From Gramella sp. Hel_I_59 (GTDB lineage Bacteria > Bacteroidota > Bacteroidia > Flavobacteriales > Flavobacteriaceae): DNA of 64,000 nucleotides. The translations under genes and the position numbers were made by a program. Location of the stretch: contig NZ_VFME01000001.1 of the NCBI RefSeq assembly GCF_006714895.1, positions 1,984,001-2,048,000 on the forward strand, in the 5' to 3' direction. The notes under the pieces are model-generated. The model saw only the letters and a program-made list of their open reading frames with translations. It did not search any database and had not been told where the DNA came from. Of the stretch, positions 9,498-18,156 are shown piece after piece (the stretch's first letter is position 1; each line of letters begins with the position of its first letter).

Positions 9498-9848
9498 TTA
9501 ATCGTGATGCATAAAACTTTGTTTCTGAAGTAATATTTCTTCAGATTCAACATGCTCATCATCTGGAACACAACAATCTACTGGACAAACTGCCGCACAT
9601 TGTGGTTCTTCGTGAAAACCTTTACATTCGGTACATTTATCTGGTACTATATAGTAAATCTCGTCGCTTATTGGTTCCTGAGCTTCATTAGCGTTGGCCT
9701 CTTTCCCTCCGGGAAGTACCACATCACCTTCTAGATCGGTTCCATCTGCATATCTCCAGTCATCTGCACCTTCGTAAATTGCCGTGTTAGGACACTCTGG
9801 TTCACATGCACCGCAGTTTATACATTCATCGGTTATTACAATTGCCAT
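9498..9848 (-). CDS. 4Fe-4S dicluster ferredoxin
   Basis: This is a 116-residue electron carrier with two cysteine motifs. The first is [12 protein letters not shown] (about 10-21). The second is [18 protein letters not shown] (about 74-91), with eight residues between the second and third cysteines. That CX8C insertion and the acidic extended C-terminus are typical of the Allochromatium-type 2[4Fe-4S] low-potential ferredoxins. A long acidic spacer (about 22-70) separates the two motifs, as in other Bacteroidota ferredoxins. The divergent LuxC-like reductase gene begins 134 bp away. A functional link to it is plausible but unproven. Confidence 0.93.
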   Translation of the reverse strand: MAIVITDECINCGACEPECPNTAIYEGADDWRYADGTDLEGDVVLPGGKEANANEAQEPISDEIYYIVPDKCTECKGFHEEPQCAAVCPVDCCVPDDEHVESEEILLQKQSFMHHD

Positions 9849-9982
9849 AGCTCTGTTTTTATTGGTAAATTTAAGTACTGAGCGAAAAAAGACCTGAGCT
9901 TTTAGAGAAAATTATGGTTAATAGCTTCGGAAACTTTAATTTCGCTTCACAAATTTAAGATAGGCCACCCTCATAACCAAAT

Positions 9983-11047
9983 ATGAACATGACAATCGAA
10001 GAGCATACTTCAAACCTTGTTGCATTAGGAAAATTTTTAGGTCAGTTTCAGATCGATGGAATTCGAAAACATCCGGATTTTCCAGAATTAGATGAGCTTA
10101 CTAACGAAATGCATGAGAAGATCGATGCTTCCATTCATCGTAACGGATGGTTTACCCGGGAAAATATTGTATTCTCACTTCAGCAGTGGAGTGAAGCCTT
10201 AAAATTCGATAATATTAAAAAATGGATAGGTCGCTATGATCTTTCCAATTCTGGTGGAAAAAAAATTGGGATTGTCATGGCTGGAAATATTCCTCTGGTT
10301 GGTTTCCATGATTTTATTTCCACGATCATCTGTGATCATAATATTCAAATAAAGCAATCCTCCAGTGATGAGCTGTTACTACCTCTTATCGCTCGATTCC
10401 TTATCGAGCAGAATTCAGAATATAAGAACCGTATAGAATTCACCAAAGGGAAACTAGAGAACTTTGATGCAGTGATCGCCACCGGGAGCGATAATACTGC
10501 AAGATATTTTGAATATTATTTCAAAGGAAAACCAAGCATTGTTCGCAAAAACAGAAATTCTATAGCTATCCTTACTGGTAATGAGTCTAAAGAGGAACTC
10601 GAGGCTTTAAGTAAAGACATCTTTCTTTATTATGGTTTGGGATGTCGTAACGTATCTAAATTATATGTTCCTGAAGGATATGATTTTGACCAGTTCTTCA
10701 AGGCAATGTATTCCTGGAATCCTATTATCAACGAAAATAAATATGCCAATAACTATGATTACAACAAGGCAGTATATTTAATGAGTGAATATAAGATCCT
10801 TGATAATGGTTTTCTAATGCTGAAAGAGGATGAAAGTTTTGGTTCTCCTATTGCAACAGTCTTTTACCAAACCTACAAGGATGAGGATAACCTGAAAGAA
10901 GTTCTAGAATCCAATTCCGAAAAATTGCAGTGTGTAGTCAGGAAAGATCCTAAGTCTAATGAAGTTCCATTTGGTAAAACACAACAACCAGAACTTTGGG
11001 ATTATGCAGATAATATTGATACTATAGAATTCCTAAGTAAACTTTAA
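9983..11047 (+). CDS. LuxC-like acyl-CoA reductase
   Basis: This 354-residue protein of the LuxC/aldehyde-dehydrogenase superfamily is predicted to reduce acyl-CoA (or acyl-enzyme) to an aldehyde with NAD(P)H. The catalytic-cysteine region is visible as YYGLGCRNVSKLYVP near residue 213-227. A nucleotide-binding stretch (KKIGIVMAGNIPLVGFHD) lies near 92-109. It is shorter than Vibrio LuxC, and no luxD, luxE or luciferase genes are nearby, so bioluminescence is not implied. A second ATG lies at codon 3. It is followed by serC after 74 bp and is divergent from a ferredoxin gene. The physiological substrate is unknown. Confidence 0.88.
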   Translation: MNMTIEEHTSNLVALGKFLGQFQIDGIRKHPDFPELDELTNEMHEKIDASIHRNGWFTRENIVFSLQQWSEALKFDNIKKWIGRYDLSNSGGKKIGIVMAGNIPLVGFHDFISTIICDHNIQIKQSSSDELLLPLIARFLIEQNSEYKNRIEFTKGKLENFDAVIATGSDNTARYFEYYFKGKPSIVRKNRNSIAILTGNESKEELEALSKDIFLYYGLGCRNVSKLYVPEGYDFDQFFKAMYSWNPIINENKYANNYDYNKAVYLMSEYKILDNGFLMLKEDESFGSPIATVFYQTYKDEDNLKEVLESNSEKLQCVVRKDPKSNEVPFGKTQQPELWDYADNIDTIEFLSKL

Positions 11048-11121
11048 TCTTATCATTTCGATAACAGCAAAGACCTTCGAAATTTGGCATCTTTGTGAAT
11101 ACACACTAATAATACACATCC

Positions 11122-12189
11122 ATGAAAAAGCATAATTTCAGCGCAGGTCCATGCATATTACCACAGGAAGTATTCCAGGAAGCTTCTCAGGCGATTCTGG
11201 ATTTTAATAACTCAGGTCTTTCGATATTAGAAATTTCTCATCGTAGTGCAGATTTTGTATCGGTAATGGAAGAAGCCCAGAATCTGGCTCTTGAACTTCT
11301 GGGTTTACAGGATAAAGGTTATAAAGCACTATTTCTCCAGGGAGGCGCGAGTATGCAATTTTTAATGACCGCTTATAATTTACTGAATAACAAGGCGGCC
11401 TATCTAAACACAGGTACATGGTCATCTAAAGCGATCAAGGAAGCTAAATTATTTGGTGAGGTGATCGAAGTAGCATCCTCAAAGGACAAGAACTTTAATT
11501 ATATTCCGAAGAATTATTCAATTCCAGAAGATGCAAATTATTTTCACTGCACCAGTAACAATACGATTTTTGGAACACAGATGAAGGAATTTCCAAAAAC
11601 TGATGTTCCCAGCGTCTGTGATATGAGTAGTGATATATTTTCAAGACAACTTAATTTTGAAGATTTTGACCTTATTTATGCCGGAGCCCAGAAAAATATG
11701 GGACCAGCCGGAACTGTTCTTGTCGTTGTAAAAGAAAGCATTTTAGGCAAAGTTGACCGTAAGATCCCAAGCATGTTGGATTATCAGGTACATATCTCCA
11801 AGGATAGTATGTTCAATACACCTCCTGTTTATGCAGTATATGTTTCTATGCTTACCATGCGATGGATCAAAAAGAACGGTGGTATCGCTGCTATGGAGAA
11901 AAGAAATGCAGAGAAAGCAGCTCTTTTATATAACGAAATTGATCGTAATTCTTTATTCGAAGGTTTCGCCGCTAAAGAAGACAGGTCACCTATGAACCCT
12001 ACCTTTAACCTTAAAGATGAGGCTCATAAAGATCAATTCGATAAAATGTGGAAAGATGCTGGTGTGAATGGTCTTAGCGGACATAGAAGTGTTGGCGGAT
12101 ACAGAGCATCCATGTACAATGCATTATCAATAGAAAGTGTGCAGGTAGTAGTAGATCTCATGCAGAAATTAGTGAAAGAAATAAACTAA
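11122..12189 (+). CDS. serC: Phosphoserine aminotransferase
   Basis: This 355-residue class V PLP aminotransferase converts 3-phosphohydroxypyruvate and glutamate to phosphoserine in serine synthesis, and acts on the analogous pyridoxine-pathway intermediate. The N-terminus KHNFSAGPCILP is diagnostic. QGGASMQF binds the cofactor phosphate, and the Schiff-base lysine is in YAGAQKNMGPAG near residue 191. HRSVGGYRASMYNA near the C-terminus binds substrate phosphate. It lies 17 bp upstream of the serA-like dehydrogenase gene and the two are clearly an operon. No serB is visible in the window. Confidence 0.97.
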   Translation: MKKHNFSAGPCILPQEVFQEASQAILDFNNSGLSILEISHRSADFVSVMEEAQNLALELLGLQDKGYKALFLQGGASMQFLMTAYNLLNNKAAYLNTGTWSSKAIKEAKLFGEVIEVASSKDKNFNYIPKNYSIPEDANYFHCTSNNTIFGTQMKEFPKTDVPSVCDMSSDIFSRQLNFEDFDLIYAGAQKNMGPAGTVLVVVKESILGKVDRKIPSMLDYQVHISKDSMFNTPPVYAVYVSMLTMRWIKKNGGIAAMEKRNAEKAALLYNEIDRNSLFEGFAAKEDRSPMNPTFNLKDEAHKDQFDKMWKDAGVNGLSGHRSVGGYRASMYNALSIESVQVVVDLMQKLVKEIN

Positions 12190-12206
12190 TCCAGACATAA
12201 ATTAGA

Positions 12207-13160
12207 ATGAAAGTATTAGCAAATGACGGATTATCTCAAAGTGGTGTACAACTATTAAAGGATGCCGGCTTTGAAGTTATCATTAAAAAAGTTGCCCAGG
12301 ATCAACTGGAGGATTACTTAAAAAGTAATGGAATTAGCGTTCTTCTTGTACGCAGTGCAACAGAGGTTCGCAAGAATATTATAGATAATTGTATACATCT
12401 AAAGGTTATTGGACGCGGTGGTGTTGGCATGGATAATATCGATGTGGAATACGCGCTTAGTAAAGGTATCTCTGTGATAAATACACCGGAAGCTTCTTCA
12501 GCTTCTGTGGCAGAGCTTGTTTTTGCTCACCTTTTTGGAGGTGCCAGAAAATTGCATGATTCCAATAGAAATATGCCTTTGGAAGGAGATTCAAGATTTA
12601 AGGATCTTAAAAAATCTTATGCTGGTGGATCTGAATTGCGTGGCAAAACACTTGGAATTATAGGTCTGGGAAGAATTGGTCGTGAAGTAGCTAAAATTGC
12701 TTTGGGAGTTGGAATGCGTGTGGTTGCCAGCGATAAGGAAGTGGGAGAAACCGAGATCACACTGGAGTTCTACAATGACCAGAAGGTTACAATTCCTATC
12801 AAGACTGAACCCGTAGAGCAACTAATAGAGCATGCAGATTTTATAAGTTTACATGTTCCCGCACAGTCTAAGCCAATTATTGGTAAAGCTGAATTTGATA
12901 AGATGAAAAATGGTGTGGGAATTATTAACACCGCTCGTGGTGGGATTCTAGATGAAGAAGCGCTCCTGGTAGCGATCGAAGAAGAAAAAGTTTCTTTTGC
13001 TGCTTTAGATACTTTTGAGAACGAACCTTCACCAGCCATAAAATTATTGATGAACGAAAGTATTTCTCTAAGTCCGCATATTGGTGCTGCTACTAGTGAA
13101 GCTCAGGAAAGAATTGGAGAAGAATTGGCACATCAAATTATCAATATCTTTAAAAAATAA
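12207..13160 (+). CDS. serA: D-3-phosphoglycerate dehydrogenase-type D-2-hydroxyacid dehydrogenase
   Basis: This 317-residue NAD-dependent dehydrogenase has the D-isomer-specific family fold. The Rossmann motif is GLGRIGREVAKIA near 152-164, substrate residues include GRGGVGMDNID, the catalytic arginine lies in NTARGGILDEEAL, and the catalytic histidine is in SPHIGAATSEAQ. It is the short form without an ACT domain, so feedback inhibition by serine through ACT is not expected. Coupling to serC supports 3-phosphoglycerate as substrate. Glyoxylate/hydroxypyruvate reductase is the alternative from sequence alone. The following small gene starts 6 bp after its stop. Confidence 0.92.
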   Translation: MKVLANDGLSQSGVQLLKDAGFEVIIKKVAQDQLEDYLKSNGISVLLVRSATEVRKNIIDNCIHLKVIGRGGVGMDNIDVEYALSKGISVINTPEASSASVAELVFAHLFGGARKLHDSNRNMPLEGDSRFKDLKKSYAGGSELRGKTLGIIGLGRIGREVAKIALGVGMRVVASDKEVGETEITLEFYNDQKVTIPIKTEPVEQLIEHADFISLHVPAQSKPIIGKAEFDKMKNGVGIINTARGGILDEEALLVAIEEEKVSFAALDTFENEPSPAIKLLMNESISLSPHIGAATSEAQERIGEELAHQIINIFKK

Positions 13161-13166
13161 AAGTCA

Positions 13167-13715
13167 ATGGCAAACATTCTGGACCTTTTCAAAATTTCAT
13201 CGGGTAAGGAGCTCATCCAAAACACTCGTAAGGAACTTAACCTGGACGAAGACTTGGTTCTGCAAATTTTTGCATCCCTATTGCCATGGAGTATTTCAAA
13301 AGTCGATCATTCTACTTCCAGCAAATCGGATGCAAAATTTAGTGATTTGAAGTTTGCAGATTTATTGTCGGAAAGTTCTATTATCTCTGCGGAAGATAAA
13401 AAGCTAATCAACTCATTCCTGGAAAATGCATTTAAGATAGAGGCTAATAATTCAGTAAAATTCACAATCATTGCTGAAAACATTACAGTTTCAATCATTT
13501 CTGAAATCCAATCCATAAACGGCAAATTGGAGCTAACTGAAATTAAAAGAACTTTATTAGGTGCTTCTAAAAAAGCTTCAGAAGAATTTGTAAAAGTAAT
13601 TACGAGCGGAGCAAATGATTCCGCAGATCTTATCAAACCTGCAGGAAGAATTGCTCTGGAGGATAAAGACTCTTCCGAAGATAGCATTTTAGGAGGATTT
13701 ACAGGAGGGAAATAG
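13167..13715 (+). CDS. Small acidic protein, DUF937-like N-terminus
   Basis: This 182-residue predicted cytoplasmic protein has no signal peptide. The first 45 residues (MANILDLFKISSGKELIQN...) resemble the opening of DUF937 proteins, but the rest is not clearly that family. It is largely helical with many Ser/Lys/Glu, ends in a Gly-rich GGFTGGK, and shows no catalytic motif. It sits 6 bp after the serA-like gene and is probably co-transcribed with serC-serA, though no link to serine metabolism is evident. I do not assign a function. Confidence 0.75.
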   Translation: MANILDLFKISSGKELIQNTRKELNLDEDLVLQIFASLLPWSISKVDHSTSSKSDAKFSDLKFADLLSESSIISAEDKKLINSFLENAFKIEANNSVKFTIIAENITVSIISEIQSINGKLELTEIKRTLLGASKKASEEFVKVITSGANDSADLIKPAGRIALEDKDSSEDSILGGFTGGK

Positions 13716-13745
13716 GGAACACTTATTGCTGCTAATTAAATTGTT

Positions 13746-14165
13746 ATGAAGAATCTAATTTACATTTGCCTACTGGCCTTATTTGTTTACAGTTGTGGCT
13801 CCGGGAGATCCAGAGATCTCAAGGGTAAGGATGCAACTAATGATACTGTTCGTATAGCTAATGATAGTCTCGAATATGAAATTATTATCATTGAACCCGG
13901 ATTCAATCTGTTCATCAATTCATATGCTCGACCTAGAGGATATCATACGCAGTCTTATCTGGAAAATAAAAACCAGTTCCTGGTAACTGAATACAATACG
14001 AGGGTTATGCAGCCACAAACCTACGATCCCAATTTATATATCAATCAAATAAACTACGATTCCAATACAGATTATGGGTATGAGGTAAATTATTTGCTGT
14101 ACAATTATTTTGTTTTTTTCAGCAGGCATTACAACCAACGATTTAGTGTTCCTACACGAATTTGA
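13746..14165 (+). CDS. Lipoprotein, DUF6146-like
   Basis: This 139-residue predicted lipoprotein has hydrophobic residues 4-15 followed by the lipobox-like YSCGSG, with Cys17 as the lipidation site. The mature part is Tyr/Asn-rich (NPNLYINQINYDSN, YLLYNYFVFFSRHYNQRF), a pattern I associate with the flavobacterial DUF6146 family. No catalytic motif is visible. It is likely anchored in the inner or outer membrane facing the periplasm. Its stop codon overlaps the -33 box of the next gene's promoter. Confidence 0.75.
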   Translation: MKNLIYICLLALFVYSCGSGRSRDLKGKDATNDTVRIANDSLEYEIIIIEPGFNLFINSYARPRGYHTQSYLENKNQFLVTEYNTRVMQPQTYDPNLYINQINYDSNTDYGYEVNYLLYNYFVFFSRHYNQRFSVPTRI

Positions 14166-14190
14166 TTTTTTAAGCAAAATCGTATATTTG
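14161..14190 (+). promoter_or_regulatory. Promoter of the DUF6787-like gene, predicting a leaderless mRNA
   Basis: TTTG (14161-14164), an 18-bp spacer and TATATTTG (14183-14190) match both Bacteroidota promoter boxes. The ATG at 14195 is only 4 bp after the -7 box, so transcription should start at or within a few bases of the start codon. Confidence 0.65.
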
Positions 14191-14194
14191 CCGT

Positions 14195-14500
14195 ATGAAA
14201 AAACTGAAGGCTAGATGGGGAATTGATGATAACTGGCAGCTCTTCGTTATATTGCTGGTATTTGCCATTACGGGCTCTTCCTCTGCGAAAATTGCCGGTC
14301 CGCTCTGTGAATTTCTTGGAATCACTTCTGAAACTACACACTGGAGCATTTACTGGACACTTCGAATTTTGTTGATCTTTCCAATATACCAGGTTTTACT
14401 GGTAAGTTTTGGTTGGATATTTGGTCAGTTTCAATTTTTCTGGGCTTTCGAAAAGAAAATGTTGAGCAGGCTGGGTCTTGCTAAAATTTTCAATGCTTAA
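14195..14500 (+). CDS. Small two-TM membrane protein, DUF6787-like
   Basis: This 101-residue protein has two strong membrane segments at about 15-40 (LFVILLVFAITG...) and 50-78 (WTLRILLIFPIYQVLLVSF). A short aromatic-rich link (GQFQFFWAFEKKM) and a basic C-terminus follow. The pattern (KKLKARWGIDDNWQ start, FWAFEKKM near the end) matches the conserved flavobacterial DUF6787 family as I recall it. No function is known to me. Its -7 box lies almost on the start codon. Its end abuts or slightly overlaps the next small gene. Confidence 0.8.
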   Translation: MKKLKARWGIDDNWQLFVILLVFAITGSSSAKIAGPLCEFLGITSETTHWSIYWTLRILLIFPIYQVLLVSFGWIFGQFQFFWAFEKKMLSRLGLAKIFNA

Positions 14501-14501
14501 T

Positions 14502-14828
14502 ATGACTTTACTGAAGAACATACTCTTACTTTTTACGGCGGTACTCATACTGCTTCCTACTGGAGTGAGTTTTTCCCATATTTTTGCAGATCATGGACAT
14601 AAATTATGTGATAATTATGCAGATGAGCATTATCATGATAAATCTTTGGATTGTGAACTTCATAAGTTTCAAAAAAATCCAATAATATCACTGGACTTCC
14701 AGAGTTTTCAATTTGCTGAGGTTTTCTATACCTCTACTCTCACCTACGATTATTATCGATTTTTAAATGATTACGAACCATTGTGCTATGAGCTACGTGG
14801 TCCGCCTGCTTTATCTATTACAGGATAA
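14502..14828 (+). CDS. Small exported His-rich protein upstream of a metal TonB receptor
   Basis: This is a 108-residue protein from the ATG at 14502; ATGs at 14493 and 14478 are alternatives that would overlap the previous gene. An N-terminal hydrophobic segment (residues 5-22) looks like a signal peptide. Directly after it comes a cluster of possible metal ligands, FADHGHKLCDNYADEHYHDK and CELHKF, with five His, two Cys and several Asp/Glu. It is 28 bp upstream of a TonB receptor with a His/Glu-rich loop, so a shared operon role in divalent-metal handling is a reasonable inference. The protein family is not known to me. Confidence 0.75.
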   Translation: MTLLKNILLLFTAVLILLPTGVSFSHIFADHGHKLCDNYADEHYHDKSLDCELHKFQKNPIISLDFQSFQFAEVFYTSTLTYDYYRFLNDYEPLCYELRGPPALSITG

Positions 14829-14856
14829 TTCAATAATAATCATTTAAAATATTTCA

Positions 14857-17157
14857 ATGCGTAACACAATGTTATTGACGCTGCTATTGGCAGTGCAGTC
14901 TATTATATATGGACAAAATTCCCTGAGCGGAAAAATCACCGATCAGGATACTCAAGAACCAGTTCTTAGTGCAAACATCTATTTCCCTGCTCTTGAAAGA
15001 GGGACGATGACAGATCTTGATGGTAATTTTAAAATATCAGATCTGCCAAGCGGTAATTTTAAAATGGTGATATCCTCAATAGGATACGCCAGTTATACAC
15101 AAGATGTGGTTCTACCTTCTCAGGATATTACCATTACATTAAAACCTTCAGCCATAGAGATGGAGGAGGTTATAGTATCTACTCCTTTTCACCAATTACA
15201 AAGCGATAATGTAATGAAGGTGGAACGCGAAAGTGTTTCTGAACTTTCTAAAAATGGAGCTGTAAACCTATCCGAAGGAATTACTCAAATATCAGGAGTT
15301 GAAAATCTAACGACTGGATTGGGTATTGGAAAACCAGTAATTAGAGGACTTAGTTCCAATCGTGTGCTTGTTTATACTCAGGGAGTTCGTTTAGAGAATC
15401 AGCAATATGGCGATGAGCATGGCCTGGGAATTAGTTCAAAAGGAATTGCTAGCGTGGAAGTGATAAAAGGCCCTGCCTCTTTACTCTACGGAAGTGATGC
15501 GATTGGTGGAGTTTTATATTTGAATCCTGAAAGATATGCAAATGAAAACAGCACCAAAGCCAGCCTAGAGTCAGATTATTTTACAAATACTCTAGGGTAT
15601 CAAACCAGTTTAATGGCTTCTACTGCTGGTGATCGATTAAAGTTTATTGCCCGCGGAAGTTATGCGGCTAATAGTGATTATGAAACAGGAGATGGAGAAA
15701 GAGTTACCAATACTCGTTTCAATGAGAAGGATATTAAAGCTGGAATTGGTTTCCAGAACAGTGTTTATAAAGGAGATCTACGTTATAACTTTAATAATTC
15801 TAAAATTGGTATTCCGGAAGAATTGGGTGTTCAATCTACTAACAAAGAACCACTTCTACCCTACCAGAATATTGACAACCATATTCTGAGTCTTGATAAC
15901 AAGTTCTATCTGAATAATTCCAGTATTGACCTTAAAATTGGTTACCAGTACAACGATCGCCAGGAATTTGAAGACCATCATCATCATGACGATCATGAAG
16001 GTGAAGAGCATGAAGGCGAAGAGCATGAACATGAGGAACATGAAGGCGAAGAGCATGAACATGAGGAACATGAAGGTGATGAACCAGCTTTAGAAATGCA
16101 TTTGGAAACTTTGAACTATAATCTAAAATACAATTTCCCTAAGTTCGATAACCTTGACGTTATTGCTGGAGTACAGGGAATGTGGCAAAGCAACGAGAAT
16201 TTTGGTGAGGAAATTCTAATACCTGATGCGACAACTACTGACTTTGGTGTATTCGCCACTGCTCATTATCACTTACCACGAATTGACTTTCAAGGAGGAA
16301 TTCGATATGATAATAGGTCTATTGAAACAGAATCCTATATCGCAGAGGACGGAGATATATTAGATGAAGTAGATCGACAGTTCAATAGCTTTAATGGAGC
16401 TCTAGGAGCAAAATTTGATATTACCGATAATCTTACCACCAGGTTAAATCTTGCCAGTGGATTCAGGGCGCCTAATTTATCTGAACTAACCTCTAATGGT
16501 TCTCATAATGGTGCTAACAGATATGAGATTGGTAATCCTGATCTTGATAATGAACAGAACTTCCAGATCGACCTCGCCCTTGAGTGGAGAAATCAACATT
16601 TCGAAGCTTTTGTTAATGGGTTTTCGAATAATGTAAGTGACTATATATTTATAAGTCCGTCGGGAGAAATTATAGATGATGAGAACGTATTTCGTTATCA
16701 GCAAGATGATGCCAAATTGTATGGTGGTGAAATAGGTATCCACCTTCACCCGCATCCACTAGACTGGCTTCACCTGGAAAGTAGCTTTGAAACAGTTACT
16801 GGGAAACTGGATAATGATGATTACCTTCCATTAATTCCAGCTAATTCACTCACTAACACCTTTAGAGTTGAGTTTGAAAAAGGTAAGTTATTATCGGGTT
16901 CGTATAGCTTTATAACACTAAAGAATGTGTTTGATCAGGAAAATCCTGGCAGTTTTGAAACCCGAACTGGTGGTTATAGCCTGGTGAATCTTGGTGCTGG
17001 AACTGAGCTTAGAACGAACAGCGCATTATTCGAATTGCGACTTAGTGTAAACAATCTATTTGATAAGGATTATTTCTCACACCTGTCCCGTTTAAAGAAT
17101 GATGGCATTTCGAATGTTGGGAGAAACATAATGCTTTCAGCTAATATTCATATCTAA
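14857..17157 (+). CDS. TonB-dependent receptor with His/Glu-rich metal-binding loop
   Basis: This 766-residue outer-membrane active transporter has a signal peptide at 1-20, a CarboxypepD_reg-like domain at about 22-100 and a plug domain at about 110-215 (GKPVIRGLSSNRVLVY; VEVIKGPASLLYGSDAIGG). The 22-stranded barrel ends in the aromatic-poor but family-typical LSANIHI. In one extracellular loop, residues about 373-408 are nearly all His, Glu and Asp, built from tandem repeats. This resembles the zinc receptor ZnuD and Cu/Zn receptors. Zinc or another divalent metal is the likely substrate. The small His-rich gene precedes it. A Zur or Fur box was not recognised upstream. Confidence 0.93.
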   Translation: MRNTMLLTLLLAVQSIIYGQNSLSGKITDQDTQEPVLSANIYFPALERGTMTDLDGNFKISDLPSGNFKMVISSIGYASYTQDVVLPSQDITITLKPSAIEMEEVIVSTPFHQLQSDNVMKVERESVSELSKNGAVNLSEGITQISGVENLTTGLGIGKPVIRGLSSNRVLVYTQGVRLENQQYGDEHGLGISSKGIASVEVIKGPASLLYGSDAIGGVLYLNPERYANENSTKASLESDYFTNTLGYQTSLMASTAGDRLKFIARGSYAANSDYETGDGERVTNTRFNEKDIKAGIGFQNSVYKGDLRYNFNNSKIGIPEELGVQSTNKEPLLPYQNIDNHILSLDNKFYLNNSSIDLKIGYQYNDRQEFEDHHHHDDHEGEEHEGEEHEHEEHEGEEHEHEEHEGDEPALEMHLETLNYNLKYNFPKFDNLDVIAGVQGMWQSNENFGEEILIPDATTTDFGVFATAHYHLPRIDFQGGIRYDNRSIETESYIAEDGDILDEVDRQFNSFNGALGAKFDITDNLTTRLNLASGFRAPNLSELTSNGSHNGANRYEIGNPDLDNEQNFQIDLALEWRNQHFEAFVNGFSNNVSDYIFISPSGEIIDDENVFRYQQDDAKLYGGEIGIHLHPHPLDWLHLESSFETVTGKLDNDDYLPLIPANSLTNTFRVEFEKGKLLSGSYSFITLKNVFDQENPGSFETRTGGYSLVNLGAGTELRTNSALFELRLSVNNLFDKDYFSHLSRLKNDGISNVGRNIMLSANIHI
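16012..16071 (+). repeat. Two perfect 30-bp tandem repeats inside the TonB receptor gene
   Basis: Copies at 16012-16041 and 16042-16071 are identical and encode GEEHEHEEHE-type decapeptides. A diverged shorter unit precedes them (about 15990-16011). The repeat length is a multiple of three, so copy-number change would lengthen or shorten the metal-binding loop without a frameshift. Confidence 0.95.
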
Positions 17158-17160
17158 TTA

Positions 17161-17195
17161 AAAAGGGCTACTGAAATCAGTAGCCCTTTTTAATT
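17161..17195. terminator. Strong terminator between convergent genes
   Basis: A perfect 13-bp stem (17161-17173 with 17178-17190) has a 4-nt loop with A and T flanks on both sides. It lies 4 bp after the TonB receptor stop and 21 bp from the end of the convergent small membrane-protein gene, so it can act in both directions. Confidence 0.9.
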
Positions 17196-17210
17196 TTTAT
17201 CTGGTAAAAT

Positions 17211-17516
17211 CTAGTAGCTCTCTACTTCGATCACCTGTGGTTGCATCATAGGTTCCTTCTTCCAGACATAAGTATAAAGATACATTAGTGTAAACGTCGG
17301 AATTATATCAGTTCCCGGAAGAATCTCTTCAATGAACACGAGTACGGAGGCTAATTTACCTTTTCTCCCCGGATACATATCTCTCATCTTTTTAGCAGCA
17401 TATGGCGCCCAGAGTAAATCAAGAAATGGACCTACAAATGGAATTGCAACAGTTGCCATTCCTACAAGGTCATATACCAGACCCTTTGCAAATAATTTAT
17501 TTTTAAATAGCTTCAT
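17211..17516 (-). CDS. Small conserved membrane protein of unknown function
   Basis: This 101-residue protein has two hydrophobic segments at about 12-36 (GLVYDLVGMATVAIPFVGPFLDLLW) and 57-86 (VLVFIEEILPGTDIIPTFTLMYLYTYVW). A basic loop between them carries KKMRDMYPGRKGK. The segment arrangement and proline-rich hairpins resemble small flavobacterial membrane proteins without assigned role. The gene is separated by 43 bp from folE upstream on the same strand, and a TAGATTTG -7-like box overlaps the folE end, so it may have its own promoter. No function is assigned. Confidence 0.8.
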   Translation of the reverse strand: MKLFKNKLFAKGLVYDLVGMATVAIPFVGPFLDLLWAPYAAKKMRDMYPGRKGKLASVLVFIEEILPGTDIIPTFTLMYLYTYVWKKEPMMQPQVIEVESY

Positions 17517-17559
17517 GTTTTTTGGTTTTGACTACATAGAAGCAAATAAAGTGCCAAAT

Positions 17560-18156
17560 CTATTTAAGGTCTGAGCTTATAAGCTTAAGGAACTCATTCC
17601 TGGTTTCAATTTCTTTGAACTGTCCACGGAAACCCGAGGTGGTTGTTGCACTATTCTGCTTCTGCACTCCGCGCATCATCATGCACATATGGACGGCTTC
17701 GATCACCACAGCTACTCCCTGAGGTTGCAATGTCTTGTTCAAACATTCCAGAATATCATGGGTTAGTCTTTCCTGTACCTGTAATCTTCTAGCAAAAACA
17801 TCCACGACTCTAGGAAGCTTACTCAATCCTACTATTTTTCCATTAGGAATATATGCTATATGAGCTTTTCCGAAGAATGGCAGCATATGATGTTCACAAA
17901 GAGAATACAGCTCTATATCCTTCACCACGACCATTTCATCATAATCTTCTGAGAACATCGCTTTTTTCAGGATCCTTTCCGCATCCATTTCATATCCCTG
18001 AGTTAAAAATTGCATTGCTTTTGCAGCTCTTTCAGGAGTTTTTACGATTCCTTCACGTTCAGGGTTTTCCCCTACGCCCACTATGATATCCTCGAAACTC
18101 TGTTTCATTTTACCAGTAACCTCCTGGTTGTATTCTTCAAAAAATTTATATGCCAT
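17560..18156 (-). CDS. folE: GTP cyclohydrolase I
   Basis: This 198-residue enzyme converts GTP to 7,8-dihydroneopterin triphosphate, the first step of tetrahydrofolate (and pterin) synthesis. The signature [20 protein letters not shown] (about 96-115) holds the zinc Cys and His. The third zinc ligand is in [10 protein letters not shown], and the C-terminal [12 protein letters not shown] is typical. No queF-like Cys or Nudix partner is nearby. The ATG lies inside the end of the msrA gene (11-bp overlap), so the two are probably co-expressed. Confidence 0.97.
   Translation of the reverse strand: MAYKFFEEYNQEVTGKMKQSFEDIIVGVGENPEREGIVKTPERAAKAMQFLTQGYEMDAERILKKAMFSEDYDEMVVVKDIELYSLCEHHMLPFFGKAHIAYIPNGKIVGLSKLPRVVDVFARRLQVQERLTHDILECLNKTLQPQGVAVVIEAVHMCMMMRGVQKQNSATTTSGFRGQFKEIETRNEFLKLISSDLK

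Noticed and set aside
9983..11047. Bioluminescence lux operon
   Set aside because: Only a LuxC-like reductase is present; no luxA, luxB, luxD or luxE genes are nearby.
15960..16085. Tandem repeats considered as CRISPR or mobile element
   Set aside because: Repeats are contiguous without spacers and encode the acidic/His loop of the receptor in frame.
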